Assembly (NCBI GenBank): GCA_038232515.1 | Contig: JBBSHS010000030.1 | Coordinates: forward strand, 1 to 27,960 | Direction of reading: 5' to 3' | Source of the DNA: JBBSHS01 sp038232515 | GTDB lineage: Bacteria > Actinomycetota > Acidimicrobiia > Acidimicrobiales > JAUJNH01 | DNA length: 27,960 nucleotides | In this document: piece after piece, positions 1 through 6,506 of the stretch | How the letters are laid out: each line of letters opens with the position of its first letter | Numbering within the stretch: the stretch's first letter is position 1 | The notes under the pieces: generated by a model | Told to the model about the DNA's origin: nothing | What the model saw: the letters and a program-made list of their open reading frames with translations, nothing else | Database searches by the model: none | Translations under genes and position numbers: made by a program

Positions 1-1173
1 AAGTGCGGGGTGTCGTCGGCCCGGGCCCGGGGCCTCACCGCGCTCGCCGGCCGCCTGGGGGAGCTTCCCGCCACCCGGGCGGCGCTGGTGGCGGGCGAGC
101 TGACCGAGGACCAGGCCAAGGTGGTGTGCGCCCACGTGCCCACCCACAACGACACCGAAGCCGCCGATCTGGCCCGCATGTGCACGGTGTCGCAGTTGCG
201 CCACGCCCTGGGCCGCTACCACTTCCCGCCTGCCCCCGAGCCCGACGACGACCGCGAGCCGGCGCCGCCCGCTCCCGAACTTCCCGAACCTCCCGAACCG
301 CCCGAGCCGCCGTCGCCGTCGCCGCGCTACATGGGTTTCAGCTTCGATGACGACGGCACCTGGCACGCAACGGCGGCCCTGCCGGCCGACGAGGGAGCGC
401 TGGTGGAGCGGGCCCTGACCCAGGTACGCGACGATCTGTTCCACCGCCGCCATCCCGGGGCCGAGCCCTGGACCGTGCCCACCGACGTGTCCTGGGCCGA
501 CGCCCTGGTGGCCGTGGCCGAGAACAGCCTGGCCACCGGGGCCCAGTCCCGGCCCCACCGTGACCGCCACCTGGTGCTCATCCACCTGGGCCCGGGCGTC
601 GACGCCCACGGGGCCACCACCACCACGGCCCAACTGCACCTGGGCCCGGTCCTGCCCGACGAGGTGCGCCGTCACCTGAGCTGTGACGCCCGCACCAAGG
701 TCGTCCACCACGACCACCGGGGGACGGCGGTGAGCGTGGGCCGGCGCCAGCGGATCGTGCCCGATCGCACCCGCGTGGTGGTGGAGCAGCGCGACAGCGG
801 GTGCCGCACCCCGGGGTGCACCGCCTCCCGGTGGTTGCAGGTCCACCACATCGTGCACTGGGAGGACGGGGGCGCCACCGACACCGCCAACCTCGTGGCC
901 CTGTGCTCCTACCACCATGGCCTGCACCACCGCGGCCGCCTCGGCATCACCGGCGACGCCGACGCCCCCCGGGGCGATCCCGGCGAAGTGGTGTTCACCG
1001 ACCAGAGGGGCCGGCGGATGGTGGCGGTGGGCCGGCCCGAACCACCGGGCGACCCGCCGGCGGAGGCGGCCCGCCGCCTGGGCATACCCACCGACCGCTG
1101 GGACCATCCCATCGGCGAACGCCTCGACGGCGCCAGCGTCTGGTTCACGCCGCACCCGGCCTCATCCAACTGA
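1..1173 (+). CDS. DUF222/HNH endonuclease-domain protein, 5'-truncated by window edge
   Basis: The frame is open from the first base, so the true start lies outside the window; about 390 residues remain. The N-terminal part is a helical DUF222-like region. It is followed by an acidic linker rich in Pro-Glu-Pro-Pro (about bases 235-330). The C-terminal part carries an HNH nuclease fold: a CRTPGC pair of cysteines near base 803, then VHHIVHW and a second cysteine followed by SYHHGLHH up to about base 935. These are the usual metal and catalytic His/Asn/His positions. Actinobacteria often carry many copies of this '13E12-like' family; the real role is unknown, and mobility or DNA processing has been suggested. 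I infer nuclease ability from the intact motif only. It is followed by a degraded patch (broken vapC), which fits a small accessory region. Confidence 0.85.
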   Translation, partial: KCGVSSARARGLTALAGRLGELPATRAALVAGELTEDQAKVVCAHVPTHNDTEAADLARMCTVSQLRHALGRYHFPPAPEPDDDREPAPPAPELPEPPEPPEPPSPSPRYMGFSFDDDGTWHATAALPADEGALVERALTQVRDDLFHRRHPGAEPWTVPTDVSWADALVAVAENSLATGAQSRPHRDRHLVLIHLGPGVDAHGATTTTAQLHLGPVLPDEVRRHLSCDARTKVVHHDHRGTAVSVGRRQRIVPDRTRVVVEQRDSGCRTPGCTASRWLQVHHIVHWEDGGATDTANLVALCSYHHGLHHRGRLGITGDADAPRGDPGEVVFTDQRGRRMVAVGRPEPPGDPPAEAARRLGIPTDRWDHPIGERLDGASVWFTPHPASSN

Positions 1174-1214
1174 CGCGACTTGGCTGGCCCGAGGGGCCCA
1201 CGAAGGAGACGGAC

Positions 1215-1325
1215 ATGACGAGCGGAGCCGGTCGAGATCTTGCGGCCCGTCGCCTGCGGACAGGACAGGTCCGACCCGCCCTGACGCTGGGCCGCTCCTG
1301 TCGTAGCCGCGGCCCGGCCGGCTGA
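1215..1325 (+). CDS. Possible 36-aa ORF with good Shine-Dalgarno, unknown
   Basis: An ATG sits six bases after a clear GGAG (AAGGAGACGGACATG) and opens a 36-residue, Arg-rich ORF (MTSGAGRDLAARR...). It lies 41 bases after the HNH gene on the same strand. I see no domain and no membrane segment. It could be a small protein, or the start of a gene whose remainder has been lost. The ribosome-binding site is the only real support. Confidence 0.15.
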   Translation: MTSGAGRDLAARRLRTGQVRPALTLGRSCRSRGPAG

Positions 1326-1412
1326 GTCGGCGCCGCCGGCTTGAGGTGACCGTCGACTTCCTGGTCACCGTCTTGAGGCGCCGCTCACCGCCGTCCCCAC
1401 AGCATGATTCGC

Positions 1413-1768
1413 TCACGGGCTGACGACAGTGCAACGGACACCGGGTGCCCCTGCGATACGTCGATCGAGGGTGGCGAGCGCTGCCTCGGTCAACTCGGCG
1501 ACGGCGACATAGGCGGCGTCATGGATCGAGAGGTTGCTTCGCAATTGCCATGCCCGGGCGGCTAGGAGTTCGTAGGGCCAGAGGTCCACATGGAGGTCCG
1601 TGAGATCGGCGTGGGCCTGGTCGGCCTGGTCGGCGCTCACGACGCCGGCGCTCTGGAGACGCCGAGCACGTTGGCTGACTCGAATACAACGAGGTGTGGG
1701 GCCAAGAGGTCGGCGTGGCTCAGGACCTTGGTCGCCCACCGCCCATCCGACCCGCCGGCCACCAGCAT
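1413..1768 (-). pseudogene. Broken VapC-type PIN-domain toxin gene
   Basis: Two minus-strand frames together spell a PIN-domain protein. Bases 1768-1666 encode MLVAGGSDGRWATKVLSHAD, then LLAPHLVVFESANVL. After a one-base loss at about 1662-1666 (CTCGG where CTCCGG would restore the frame), the next frame continues with RRLQSAGVVSADQADQA and runs to ATLDRRIAGAPGVRCTVVSP. The order, spacing and acidic residues (Glu in FESANVL, Asp in SIHDAAYVA and TLDRR) match VapC RNase toxins. The first 10-12 residues are missing: upstream of the ATG at 1768 no frame encodes the usual VVDAS segment with the first catalytic Asp. No VapB antitoxin gene is visible upstream. Frameshift, lost N-terminus and lost partner all point to a dead gene. 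A sequencing error could explain the frameshift but not the missing start. Confidence 0.7.
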
Positions 1769-1865
1769 CCGGCTCCGCCGGTCCCTTGCTGTTGGGGCTG
1801 GCCGCCGGAGGCTTGACACTTGTGACCAACTCGGTGCGCCGCCGGCGCAGCCGGCCAGGGGATGT

Positions 1866-1882
1866 GGGGGGCGTTGCCCCCC
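1866..1882. repeat. Perfect G/C hairpin (7-bp stem, 3-nt loop)
   Basis: GGGGGGC, loop GTT, GCCCCCC form a perfect stem in the noncoding stretch between the broken vapC and the next gene. A second inverted repeat lies 69 bases away (1951-1988). No U-tract follows on either strand, so an intrinsic terminator is doubtful. It could be a dispersed palindromic repeat; one copy in the window cannot show that. Confidence 0.4.
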
Positions 1883-1950
1883 GCCGGAGCGAGAAAATCC
1901 GGCTTGCCGGTCCTTGCCGATGATGAGGTGAGCGAGAGCGAACTCGTCAA

Positions 1951-1988
1951 GGGGGGAGCCCGCGGGCGAGGGGCTTCGCCGTTCCCCC
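1951..1988 (-). terminator. Nested inverted repeat just after the stop of the 1998-2513 gene
   Basis: Outer arms GGGGGA (1952-1957) and TCCCCC (1983-1988) pair around an inner stem GGCGA (1965-1969)/TCGCC (1976-1980). The left part also contains the self-complementary GCCCGCGGGC. It begins 10 bases after the minus-strand stop codon, the expected place for a transcription terminator. There is no run of U on the minus-strand transcript, so it may instead stabilise the 3' end. Confidence 0.35.
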
Positions 1989-1997
1989 GCGAAAGTG

Positions 1998-2513
1998 CTA
2001 GCTCACGTTGAAGTACCAGATGTACGAGCCGGTGCCCGGGCTGCCCTCCTGAAGGCTCACTGGCCAGAAGATGACGGTGGCCGAATGGCGCCCGGGCGCC
2101 AGCCGGGTGATCTCCTTGCCCTCGGCCGGGGCGAATGAGAACACGTTCAGGCCGGCCGTGCCCTTGGCCGGCGCCGAGGCGTTGACACCCGAGACGGGCC
2201 CGTCAATCTGGTCGATCGGGATGTCTCTGCCGTCGACCCGCAGCCGGCCGGTGACGGTGGGGTCCAGCTGGACCGAGATCGGGGTCTGGCGCAGTGTGAC
2301 GGGGTCGCCCTCGCCGGGCTGGACGCTCAGCACCTGCTTGGGCCGCAGCGAGACCTTGGGCTTCTGGTCCACGCTGCTGGTGAAGGCAATGATCAAGCAG
2401 AACACGGCCACGGCCAACACCAGCGAGATGGCCAGGCGACGCCGGGTGAAGGCACCGCGCCAGGAGGCCGGCCCTACCGGCCGGCGGGCGGGGGTGGTGG
2501 CCGTCGAGCTCAT
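1998..2513 (-). CDS. Single-pass membrane-anchored protein of unknown function
   Basis: From the ATG at 2513 the product is 171 residues; an ATG at 2531 would add six more, and neither has a clear Shine-Dalgarno. An Arg-rich cytoplasmic stretch (RRPVGPASWRGAFTRRR) is followed by one hydrophobic helix at about residues 28-46 (LAISLVLAVAVFCLIIAF). A 125-residue domain follows that should lie outside the membrane by the positive-inside rule. That domain is beta-like (many alternating Val/Thr/Leu) and ends APGRHSATVIFW...SYIWYFNVS, resembling a small Ig-type fold, but I do not recognise a family. It is divergent from the PASTA kinase with about 160 bases between the two main starts, so shared control is possible but unproven. 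Confidence 0.6.
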   Translation of the reverse strand: MSSTATTPARRPVGPASWRGAFTRRRLAISLVLAVAVFCLIIAFTSSVDQKPKVSLRPKQVLSVQPGEGDPVTLRQTPISVQLDPTVTGRLRVDGRDIPIDQIDGPVSGVNASAPAKGTAGLNVFSFAPAEGKEITRLAPGRHSATVIFWPVSLQEGSPGTGSYIWYFNVS

Positions 2514-2560
2514 CAAGGCCCATTCTCTCATGGGTCCACGACTTGGCGTGTCCCCCTCGC

Positions 2561-2566
2561 TACCCT
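2561..2566 (+). promoter_or_regulatory. -10-like element TACCCT, leaderless type
   Basis: TACCCT ends 8 bases before the GTG at 2575. This is the same geometry as the -10-like hexamers before the SDR, gatC, ilvD, ABC and RDD genes. The extended sequence TCGCTACCCTC also occurs, inverted, before the RDD gene (21844-21854). It would start a transcript at or next to the GTG of the 33-residue mini-ORF that precedes the kinase. No convincing -35 element is visible. Confidence 0.45.
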
Positions 2567-2574
2567 CCATCGAC

Positions 2575-2676
2575 GTGCAGGTCCGCTCCGGAAGTTCGCG
2601 GCCCTCGGCCGACGGTGCAAGCGGCCGCGATGCCATCGCCTGGCCCGCGCGCCGGCCGGTCGCGCCCGGGAGCTGA
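2575..2676 (+). CDS. Possible leaderless 33-aa mini-ORF upstream of the kinase gene
   Basis: The GTG at 2575 lies 8 bases after TACCCT and opens a 33-residue Arg/Ser/Pro-rich ORF (MQVRSGSSRPSADGA...). Its TGA ends one base before the TTG chosen as the kinase start. The kinase Shine-Dalgarno GGGAG (2668-2672) lies inside its last codons. The arrangement would let ribosomes that finish the mini-ORF re-initiate on the kinase. The peptide has no recognisable domain, so a regulatory role (leader ORF) is more likely than a working protein. It could also be chance. Confidence 0.3.
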   Translation: MQVRSGSSRPSADGASGRDAIAWPARRPVAPGS

Positions 2677-2677
2677 G

Positions 2678-4693
2678 TTGGCCACACGCTCCTCCTCGAT
2701 GGCAGGTCCGGTCGGCCGCGTCCTCGGAGGCCGGTACCGGCTCATCCGGCTCCTGGGTGTCGGTGGCTCGGCTTCGGTCTACGTGGCCGAGGACGTCAGG
2801 CTGGGACGACAGGTGGCCGTCAAGGTGCTGCACCCCGCGCTGGCCGCCGATCCGGCGTTCCTGCGCCGGTTCGAGGCCGAGGCTCGGGTCGTGGCCAAAT
2901 TGGGCCATGCCCACGTTATGGCCATCCACGACTGGGGCGAGAACGACGACCCCACCGGTCCCGCTCCCTATCTGGTCATGGAGCTCCTCGACGGCGGCAG
3001 CCTCCGCGACCTCTTCGACCGGGGGTACCGCTGCACCGTGGCCCAGGCCGTGCAGGTGGGGTTGCAGTCGGCCCGCGGGCTGGAGCACGCCCACCGCCGG
3101 GGCAATCTCGTCCACCGTGACGTGAAACCCGCCAACCTGCTCTTCGACGGTGACGGCAGGCTGGTGGTCTCCGACTTCGGACTGGCGCGGGCCATCGCCG
3201 AGGCGTCGATCACCGAACCCCTCGGGACCGTCCTCGGCACCGCCCGCTACACGTCGCCCGAGCAGGCCGATGGCAGATGGCTCGACGGCCGCTCCGATAT
3301 CTACTCCCTCGCCCTGGTGATGGTTGAAGCGGTCACCGGCCGGGTGCCGTTCTCCGCCGACACGGTCGCGGCCACGCTCAGGGCGCGGATCGACGCCGTG
3401 CTGGTGGTGCCGGCCGACATGGGGGCCCTCGTCCCCATCATCGAACGGGCCACCCGGTTGGACCCGGCCGAGCGGTCCGATGCCGCCGCGTTGGTGAGTG
3501 AGCTCGAAGCCGTCGCCGCCCAGCTGGGCACCGGCCCGCCATTGCCCGTCGGGCGGACGCCCGAGGCCGGGCCGGGCGGCGCCGACGTGGACCGGCCCGA
3601 CGACGTCACCGTCGTGGCCGGAACGCCGACCGGACGGCCACCGCCGGGTGTGTACGACGCCGAGGCGGGCGACGCCATGGAGGCGGAAGACACCGCCGTC
3701 CTGGCCGTCCCTGCCCCGATGGTGGCCACCGACGAGGCCGGCCCGGCGGCGGTGGCGGCCACCGACGAGGCCGGTCCGGCGGCGGTGGGCAGGGGGCCGG
3801 GGCACCGACGCCGCCGACTCGTGGCCGTGCTCGTGGCCGTGCTCGTGGTGCTCACCGCCGCCGGCGGGGCCGCGCTCGTGACCCGGCCCTGGCGGTCCAG
3901 CCACCGCGTTCCCGATGTCACCGGCAGAGATCAGGCCACCGCTCTGGCGCAGCTGCGCCCCCTTCACCTCGGTCTGCGGGTCAACGGCAGGGCGGCGAGC
4001 GAGGACCGGCCGGCCGGTGTGATCCTCAGCCAGTCGCCGGCGCCATCGGTGGGCCTGCGCGAAGGCGGTGACGTCGGGGTCACATTGTCGAGCGGGCCGG
4101 CCCCCCGGCGGGTGGTCAGCGTGGTCGGCCAGGACCGGGACCAGGCCGTGCAGGCGTTGGCCGGCCTCGCCTTGCGGGCCGACCCGATCGTCCAGCAGTA
4201 CGACCAACACGTCCCGGCCGGCAAGGTGGTGGCCCAGGACCCGACCGGCGGTGCCGAGGTGGCGCGTGGGTCCAGCGTCAAGCTGATCGTGTCCCAGGGC
4301 CCGGCGCCGCGGCCCGTGCCCTCGGACCTGGCCGGCAGGTCGTGCGACGCGGCGTCGGCCAGGGTGCAGGCCGCGGGGCTCACGCCCGCCTGCACGCAGG
4401 TGTTCGACGACAAGGCGCCGGTGGGCCAGGTGGTTTCGACGTCGCCGGCGTCGGGCAGCTCGGCACCCTTCGCCAGCACCGTGACCATCCGGGTCTCCAA
4501 GGGCCCCGAGCTGATCGCCGTGCCTGCGTCGGTCAAGGGCGCGTCGGCAGCCGCCGCCCAGCAGATGCTCACCTCCGCCGGCCTGGCCGACGGCCCCACG
4601 TACGGACCGGTGGGCGGGACCGTGTTCCGCACCAATCCCGACATCGGCACCAAGGTCAAGCGGGGCACCTCCATCGCCATCTACACGCAATGA
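2678..4693 (+). CDS. PASTA-domain serine/threonine protein kinase (PknB-like)
   Basis: This is a membrane sensor kinase that phosphorylates Ser/Thr residues in response to cell-wall fragments; in actinobacteria such kinases control wall synthesis and division. I chose the TTG at 2678 because GGGAG lies five bases upstream; the ATG at 2699 is the alternative. The 671-residue product has the kinase domain first: glycine loop GVGGSASV (27-34), Lys49, HRDVKPAN (146-153), DFG (166-168), SPEQ (193-196). All catalytic residues are present. A Pro/Ala/Asp-rich linker follows, with an 11-residue tandem duplication. One membrane helix lies at about 381-402, then four PASTA repeats from about 411 to the end (first begins VPDVTGRDQATAL). 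Unlike typical PknB loci there is no phosphatase, FHA, RodA or PBP gene beside it, so I give no gene symbol. Its targets cannot be told from the sequence. Confidence 0.93.
   Translation: MATRSSSMAGPVGRVLGGRYRLIRLLGVGGSASVYVAEDVRLGRQVAVKVLHPALAADPAFLRRFEAEARVVAKLGHAHVMAIHDWGENDDPTGPAPYLVMELLDGGSLRDLFDRGYRCTVAQAVQVGLQSARGLEHAHRRGNLVHRDVKPANLLFDGDGRLVVSDFGLARAIAEASITEPLGTVLGTARYTSPEQADGRWLDGRSDIYSLALVMVEAVTGRVPFSADTVAATLRARIDAVLVVPADMGALVPIIERATRLDPAERSDAAALVSELEAVAAQLGTGPPLPVGRTPEAGPGGADVDRPDDVTVVAGTPTGRPPPGVYDAEAGDAMEAEDTAVLAVPAPMVATDEAGPAAVAATDEAGPAAVGRGPGHRRRRLVAVLVAVLVVLTAAGGAALVTRPWRSSHRVPDVTGRDQATALAQLRPLHLGLRVNGRAASEDRPAGVILSQSPAPSVGLREGGDVGVTLSSGPAPRRVVSVVGQDRDQAVQALAGLALRADPIVQQYDQHVPAGKVVAQDPTGGAEVARGSSVKLIVSQGPAPRPVPSDLAGRSCDAASARVQAAGLTPACTQVFDDKAPVGQVVSTSPASGSSAPFASTVTIRVSKGPELIAVPASVKGASAAAAQQMLTSAGLADGPTYGPVGGTVFRTNPDIGTKVKRGTSIAIYTQ
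3725..3790 (+). repeat. 33-bp tandem duplication inside the kinase linker
   Basis: Bases 3725-3757 and 3758-3790 are near-identical copies encoding ATDEAGPAAV-type 11-mers in the juxtamembrane linker of the kinase. Only a silent C/T change and the last codon differ. A 12-bp repeat follows in the membrane helix (CTCGTGGCCGTG twice, about 3820-3845). The copies are in frame, so the linker can change length without breaking the gene; this looks like recent replication slippage. Confidence 0.8.
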
Positions 4694-4742
4694 CGATCGA
4701 CGGCCGGCGCCGTCCTGCTCAGGGGCAGGGGCCTTCCTGTCC

Positions 4743-4934
4743 GGCGAGATCGCTCAACGAGATCCGTGGTCTCAAGCGACGGGTGCCGAGGGGAGTGGCG
4801 AACGAGATGGTGGGCAGCGCGAGCGCCAATGTCGCCTCGCCGAATCAGCCCGGGTCTATGCCACCGCCGCCCGAGAGCTGGGCATCGACCCCGCCTCAGC
4901 CCTCGCCGAGGTCGCCGGCGCTCTCGGCCCGTGA
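4743..4934 (+). pseudogene. Coding-like relic without a start codon
   Basis: The 301-base gap 4694-4994 has no full gene. Within it one plus-strand frame reads well up to a TGA at 4932. The stretch QCRLAESARVYATAARELG, then IDPASALAEVAGALGP, has the codon bias of the window (mostly G or C in third positions) and looks like an amphipathic helical C-terminus. The frame is open back into the kinase gene but contains no ATG, GTG or TTG after 4694. I read it as the remaining 3' end of a lost gene; I do not recognise the family. The rest of the gap (4694-4742) holds only a GC-rich stretch after the kinase stop. The SDR promoter lies at 4982. Confidence 0.3.
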
Positions 4935-4981
4935 CCCGGACGTCGCTGTGCGTCGGGCTCGGAGGCGAGCCGGCCGTGCCG

Positions 4982-4987
4982 TAGGGT
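4982..4987 (+). promoter_or_regulatory. -10-like element TAGGGT, leaderless type
   Basis: TAGGGT is followed by seven bases and then the ATG of the SDR gene at 4995. With a normal -10 to start-site distance, transcription would begin at or next to the A of the ATG. There is no Shine-Dalgarno, which agrees with a leaderless mRNA. Confidence 0.5.
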
Positions 4988-4994
4988 CGCGGCC

Positions 4995-5873
4995 ATGGGT
5001 GCCTTGGACGGTCGGGTCGCCATCATCACCGGAGCCGGGCACGGGATCGGCCGCCAACATGCCCTCCTGTTCGCCGCCGAGGGGGCCAGGGTGGTGGTCA
5101 ACGACCTGGGCGGGGCCATCGACGGCACGGGGAGCGACGCCGGTCCGGCCCGGCGGGTGGTCGACGAGATCAGGGCGGCGGGCGGCGAGGCGGTGGCCAA
5201 CACCGACGACGTCACCGACTGGGACGCAGGCGGGCGGCTGGTGCAGGCGGCGGTGGATGCCTTCGGCGACCTCCACATCCTGGTCAACAACGCCGGCATC
5301 CTGCGAGACCGCATGCTCGTGACGATGACCGAGCAGGATTGGGACGACGTCATCAAGGTGCACCTGAAGGGCCATTTCGTGCCCACCCACCACGCCGCCG
5401 GCTACTGGCGAAAGCAGTCCAAGGCCGGCCACGACGTCAAGGCGTCGGTCGTCAACACGTCGAGCACCTCGGGCCTGCTGGGCAACATCGGCCAGACCAA
5501 CTACGGGGCGGCGAAGGCCGGCATCGGCGCCTTCACCGTCATCGCCGCCCAGGAGCTCAACCGCTACGGCGTCCGTGTCAACACCATCGTGCCCGCCGCC
5601 CGCACCCGTCTCACCGAGGCGACGCCGGGGCTCAGCGACATCGTGCAACCGCCGTCGGGCCCGACCAGCTTCGACATCTGGGACCCGGCCAACGTCTCGC
5701 CGTTGGTGGTCTGGTTGTGCACCGAGGGTTGCCAGGCCAATGGCAGGACGTTCTTCGTCCAGGGTGGCACCGTCCAGCTGTTCGAGGGTTGGCATGCCAC
5801 CGGGAGCATCAACCAGGAGGACCGCTGGACGGTGGCCCATCTCGACGCGGCCATGCCCAGGCTCCTCGGCTGA
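4995..5873 (+). CDS. Short-chain dehydrogenase/reductase, hydroxyacyl-CoA dehydrogenase-like
   Basis: This is a 292-residue Rossmann-fold NAD(P)-dependent oxidoreductase. The cofactor loop TGAGHGIG is at residues 12-19 and NNAG at 98-101. The active site is a Ser in NTSSTSG (154-160) with Tyr170 and Lys174 in YGAAK. The segment VVVNDLGGAIDGTGSD after the second strand resembles the dehydrogenase unit of multifunctional enzyme type 2 (HSD17B4-like). That suggests a 3-hydroxyacyl-CoA or steroid/fatty-acid substrate. The SCP2-like protein encoded convergently three bases away fits a lipid theme, because SCP2 domains are often fused to or found with such enzymes. The C-terminal 25 residues extend past the usual SDR core. 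The substrate is an inference; the SDR fold and catalytic residues are seen directly. Confidence 0.88.
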   Translation: MGALDGRVAIITGAGHGIGRQHALLFAAEGARVVVNDLGGAIDGTGSDAGPARRVVDEIRAAGGEAVANTDDVTDWDAGGRLVQAAVDAFGDLHILVNNAGILRDRMLVTMTEQDWDDVIKVHLKGHFVPTHHAAGYWRKQSKAGHDVKASVVNTSSTSGLLGNIGQTNYGAAKAGIGAFTVIAAQELNRYGVRVNTIVPAARTRLTEATPGLSDIVQPPSGPTSFDIWDPANVSPLVVWLCTEGCQANGRTFFVQGGTVQLFEGWHATGSINQEDRWTVAHLDAAMPRLLG

Positions 5874-5876
5874 CGC

Positions 5877-6308
5877 CTACTCGGTGATCTCCTTCATGCG
5901 GTTCGAGACGTGGGCGGCCGCGTCGGTGGCCGGCGCCCCAGCCGCCTGGCCGGCGGCGGCCATGGCCATGAGCTTGGCCATGTCGCCCTGGATTTTGATC
6001 CTGCCGCCCATGAAGGCCTGCAACATGACCTGAGGGTCCTGGTCGACGACGAAAGTGCGGGCCGTCGGGTAATCCATGGTGAGGGTGACGTCGGGGTCGG
6101 GCAGATGCCCCGTCTCGATCTCCATCTCGCCGTTCGACGTGTCGAGGTGGGCGTCGAGCCGGCTGTCCTCGAACGGCGCCTCGGTAATGACGAGGTTCGC
6201 CCTGATCGACACGGCGATGGCGGGTGCCTGGCCCTTGAGCTCGGCTCGCACGATTCGGGCCTCGTCCACCCACGCCTGGCTCAGGAACGGATGCTTGGCC
6301 ACGCTCAT
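5877..6308 (-). CDS. SCP2 sterol-transfer family-like protein
   Basis: The product is 143 residues. The ATG at 6308 is supported by a strong purine-rich GGAGGGG just upstream. The core from about residue 20 to 125 has the SCP2 pattern: a beta-sheet with ANLVITEAPFEDSRLDAHLD, then DPDVTLTMDYPTARTFV, and the hallmark turn AFMGGRIKIQGDMAKLMAMA followed by the C-terminal helix. SCP2 proteins bind sterols, fatty acyl chains or other lipids in a hydrophobic tunnel; in bacteria they act as cytoplasmic lipid carriers or accessory domains. Its stop is three bases from the end of the convergent SDR gene. Its promoter region contains a striking inverted repeat around the -10 (6323-6351), so it may be controlled by a repressor. 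The ligand is unknown. Confidence 0.78.
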   Translation of the reverse strand: MSVAKHPFLSQAWVDEARIVRAELKGQAPAIAVSIRANLVITEAPFEDSRLDAHLDTSNGEMEIETGHLPDPDVTLTMDYPTARTFVVDQDPQVMLQAFMGGRIKIQGDMAKLMAMAAAGQAAGAPATDAAAHVSNRMKEITE

Positions 6309-6322
6309 GCCCCCTCCGCGTC

Positions 6323-6351
6323 GTGTTCGGCGGGAACCGTACTGCGAACAC
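6323..6351 (-). promoter_or_regulatory. Operator-like inverted repeat around a TACGGT -10 element
   Basis: GTGTTCG (6323-6329) and CGAACAC (6345-6351) are perfect 7-bp inverted arms, 15 bases apart. Between them on the minus strand lies TACGGT (6336-6341), placed to start transcription about 20 bases before the ATG of the SCP2-like gene, just ahead of its Shine-Dalgarno. A dimeric regulator bound here would cover the -10. The arms are in the order GTTCG...CGAAC, the reverse of the actinobacterial LexA box, so this is not a normal SOS box. The regulator is unknown. Confidence 0.4.
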
Positions 6352-6370
6352 CCGTGGCTCTCATGACGCA

Positions 6371-6376
6371 TACCTT
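6371..6376 (+). promoter_or_regulatory. -10-like element TACCTT, leaderless type
   Basis: TACCTT is followed by nine bases and the ATG at 6386, matching the leaderless geometry seen elsewhere in the window. It is divergent from the SCP2 promoter, 30 bases away. It would drive the mini-ORF and DNA glycosylase. Confidence 0.4.
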
Positions 6377-6385
6377 TGTCGCACC

Positions 6386-6427
6386 ATGAGAGCCGTCGAC
6401 CTCGCCAGGAAGGTCAGCGCTGCCTGA
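6386..6427 (+). CDS. 13-aa mini-ORF, perhaps the true start of the glycosylase after a +1 shift
   Basis: The ATG at 6386 opens MRAVDLARKVSAA and stops at a UGA (6425-6427). Skipping the single T of that codon continues as EGEAESPSPRAVKARLRRAE and then TELAGGDVVLARLIEARGP, running straight into the glycosylase frame. That stretch reads like the usual amphipathic N-terminus of the family, yet in the glycosylase frame it has no ATG, GTG or TTG before 6507. Three explanations remain: a +1 frameshift at UGA, a one-base assembly error, or a separate leader peptide with the enzyme starting at the GTG at 6507. Confidence 0.35.
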   Translation: MRAVDLARKVSAA

Positions 6428-6506
6428 AGGCGAGGCGGAGAGCCCGAGCCCCCGGGCGGTAAAGGCCCGTCTGCGCCGGGCAGAGACGGAGCTGGCCGGC
6501 GGCGAT

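Noticed and set aside
10..1173. HNH protein as an intron homing endonuclease or part of a defence system
   Set aside because: The DUF222 plus HNH layout is a common actinobacterial family found in many copies. No intron, methyltransferase or defence partner is nearby.
2528..4690. A 720-codon minus-strand open frame opposite the kinase
   Set aside because: It is the antisense shadow of a GC-rich gene: rich in Gly/Arg/His, with no domain, while the plus strand has a complete kinase.
4766..4984. 72-codon plus-strand ORF in the gap before the SDR gene
   Set aside because: Arg/Pro-rich, poor codon pattern, no Shine-Dalgarno. The protein-like signal in this gap is in another frame (4743-4934).
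6323..6351. SOS (LexA) box in front of the DNA glycosylase
   Set aside because: The half-sites are in the order GTTCG then CGAAC, 15 bases apart. The actinobacterial LexA box is CGAAC-N4-GTTCG.
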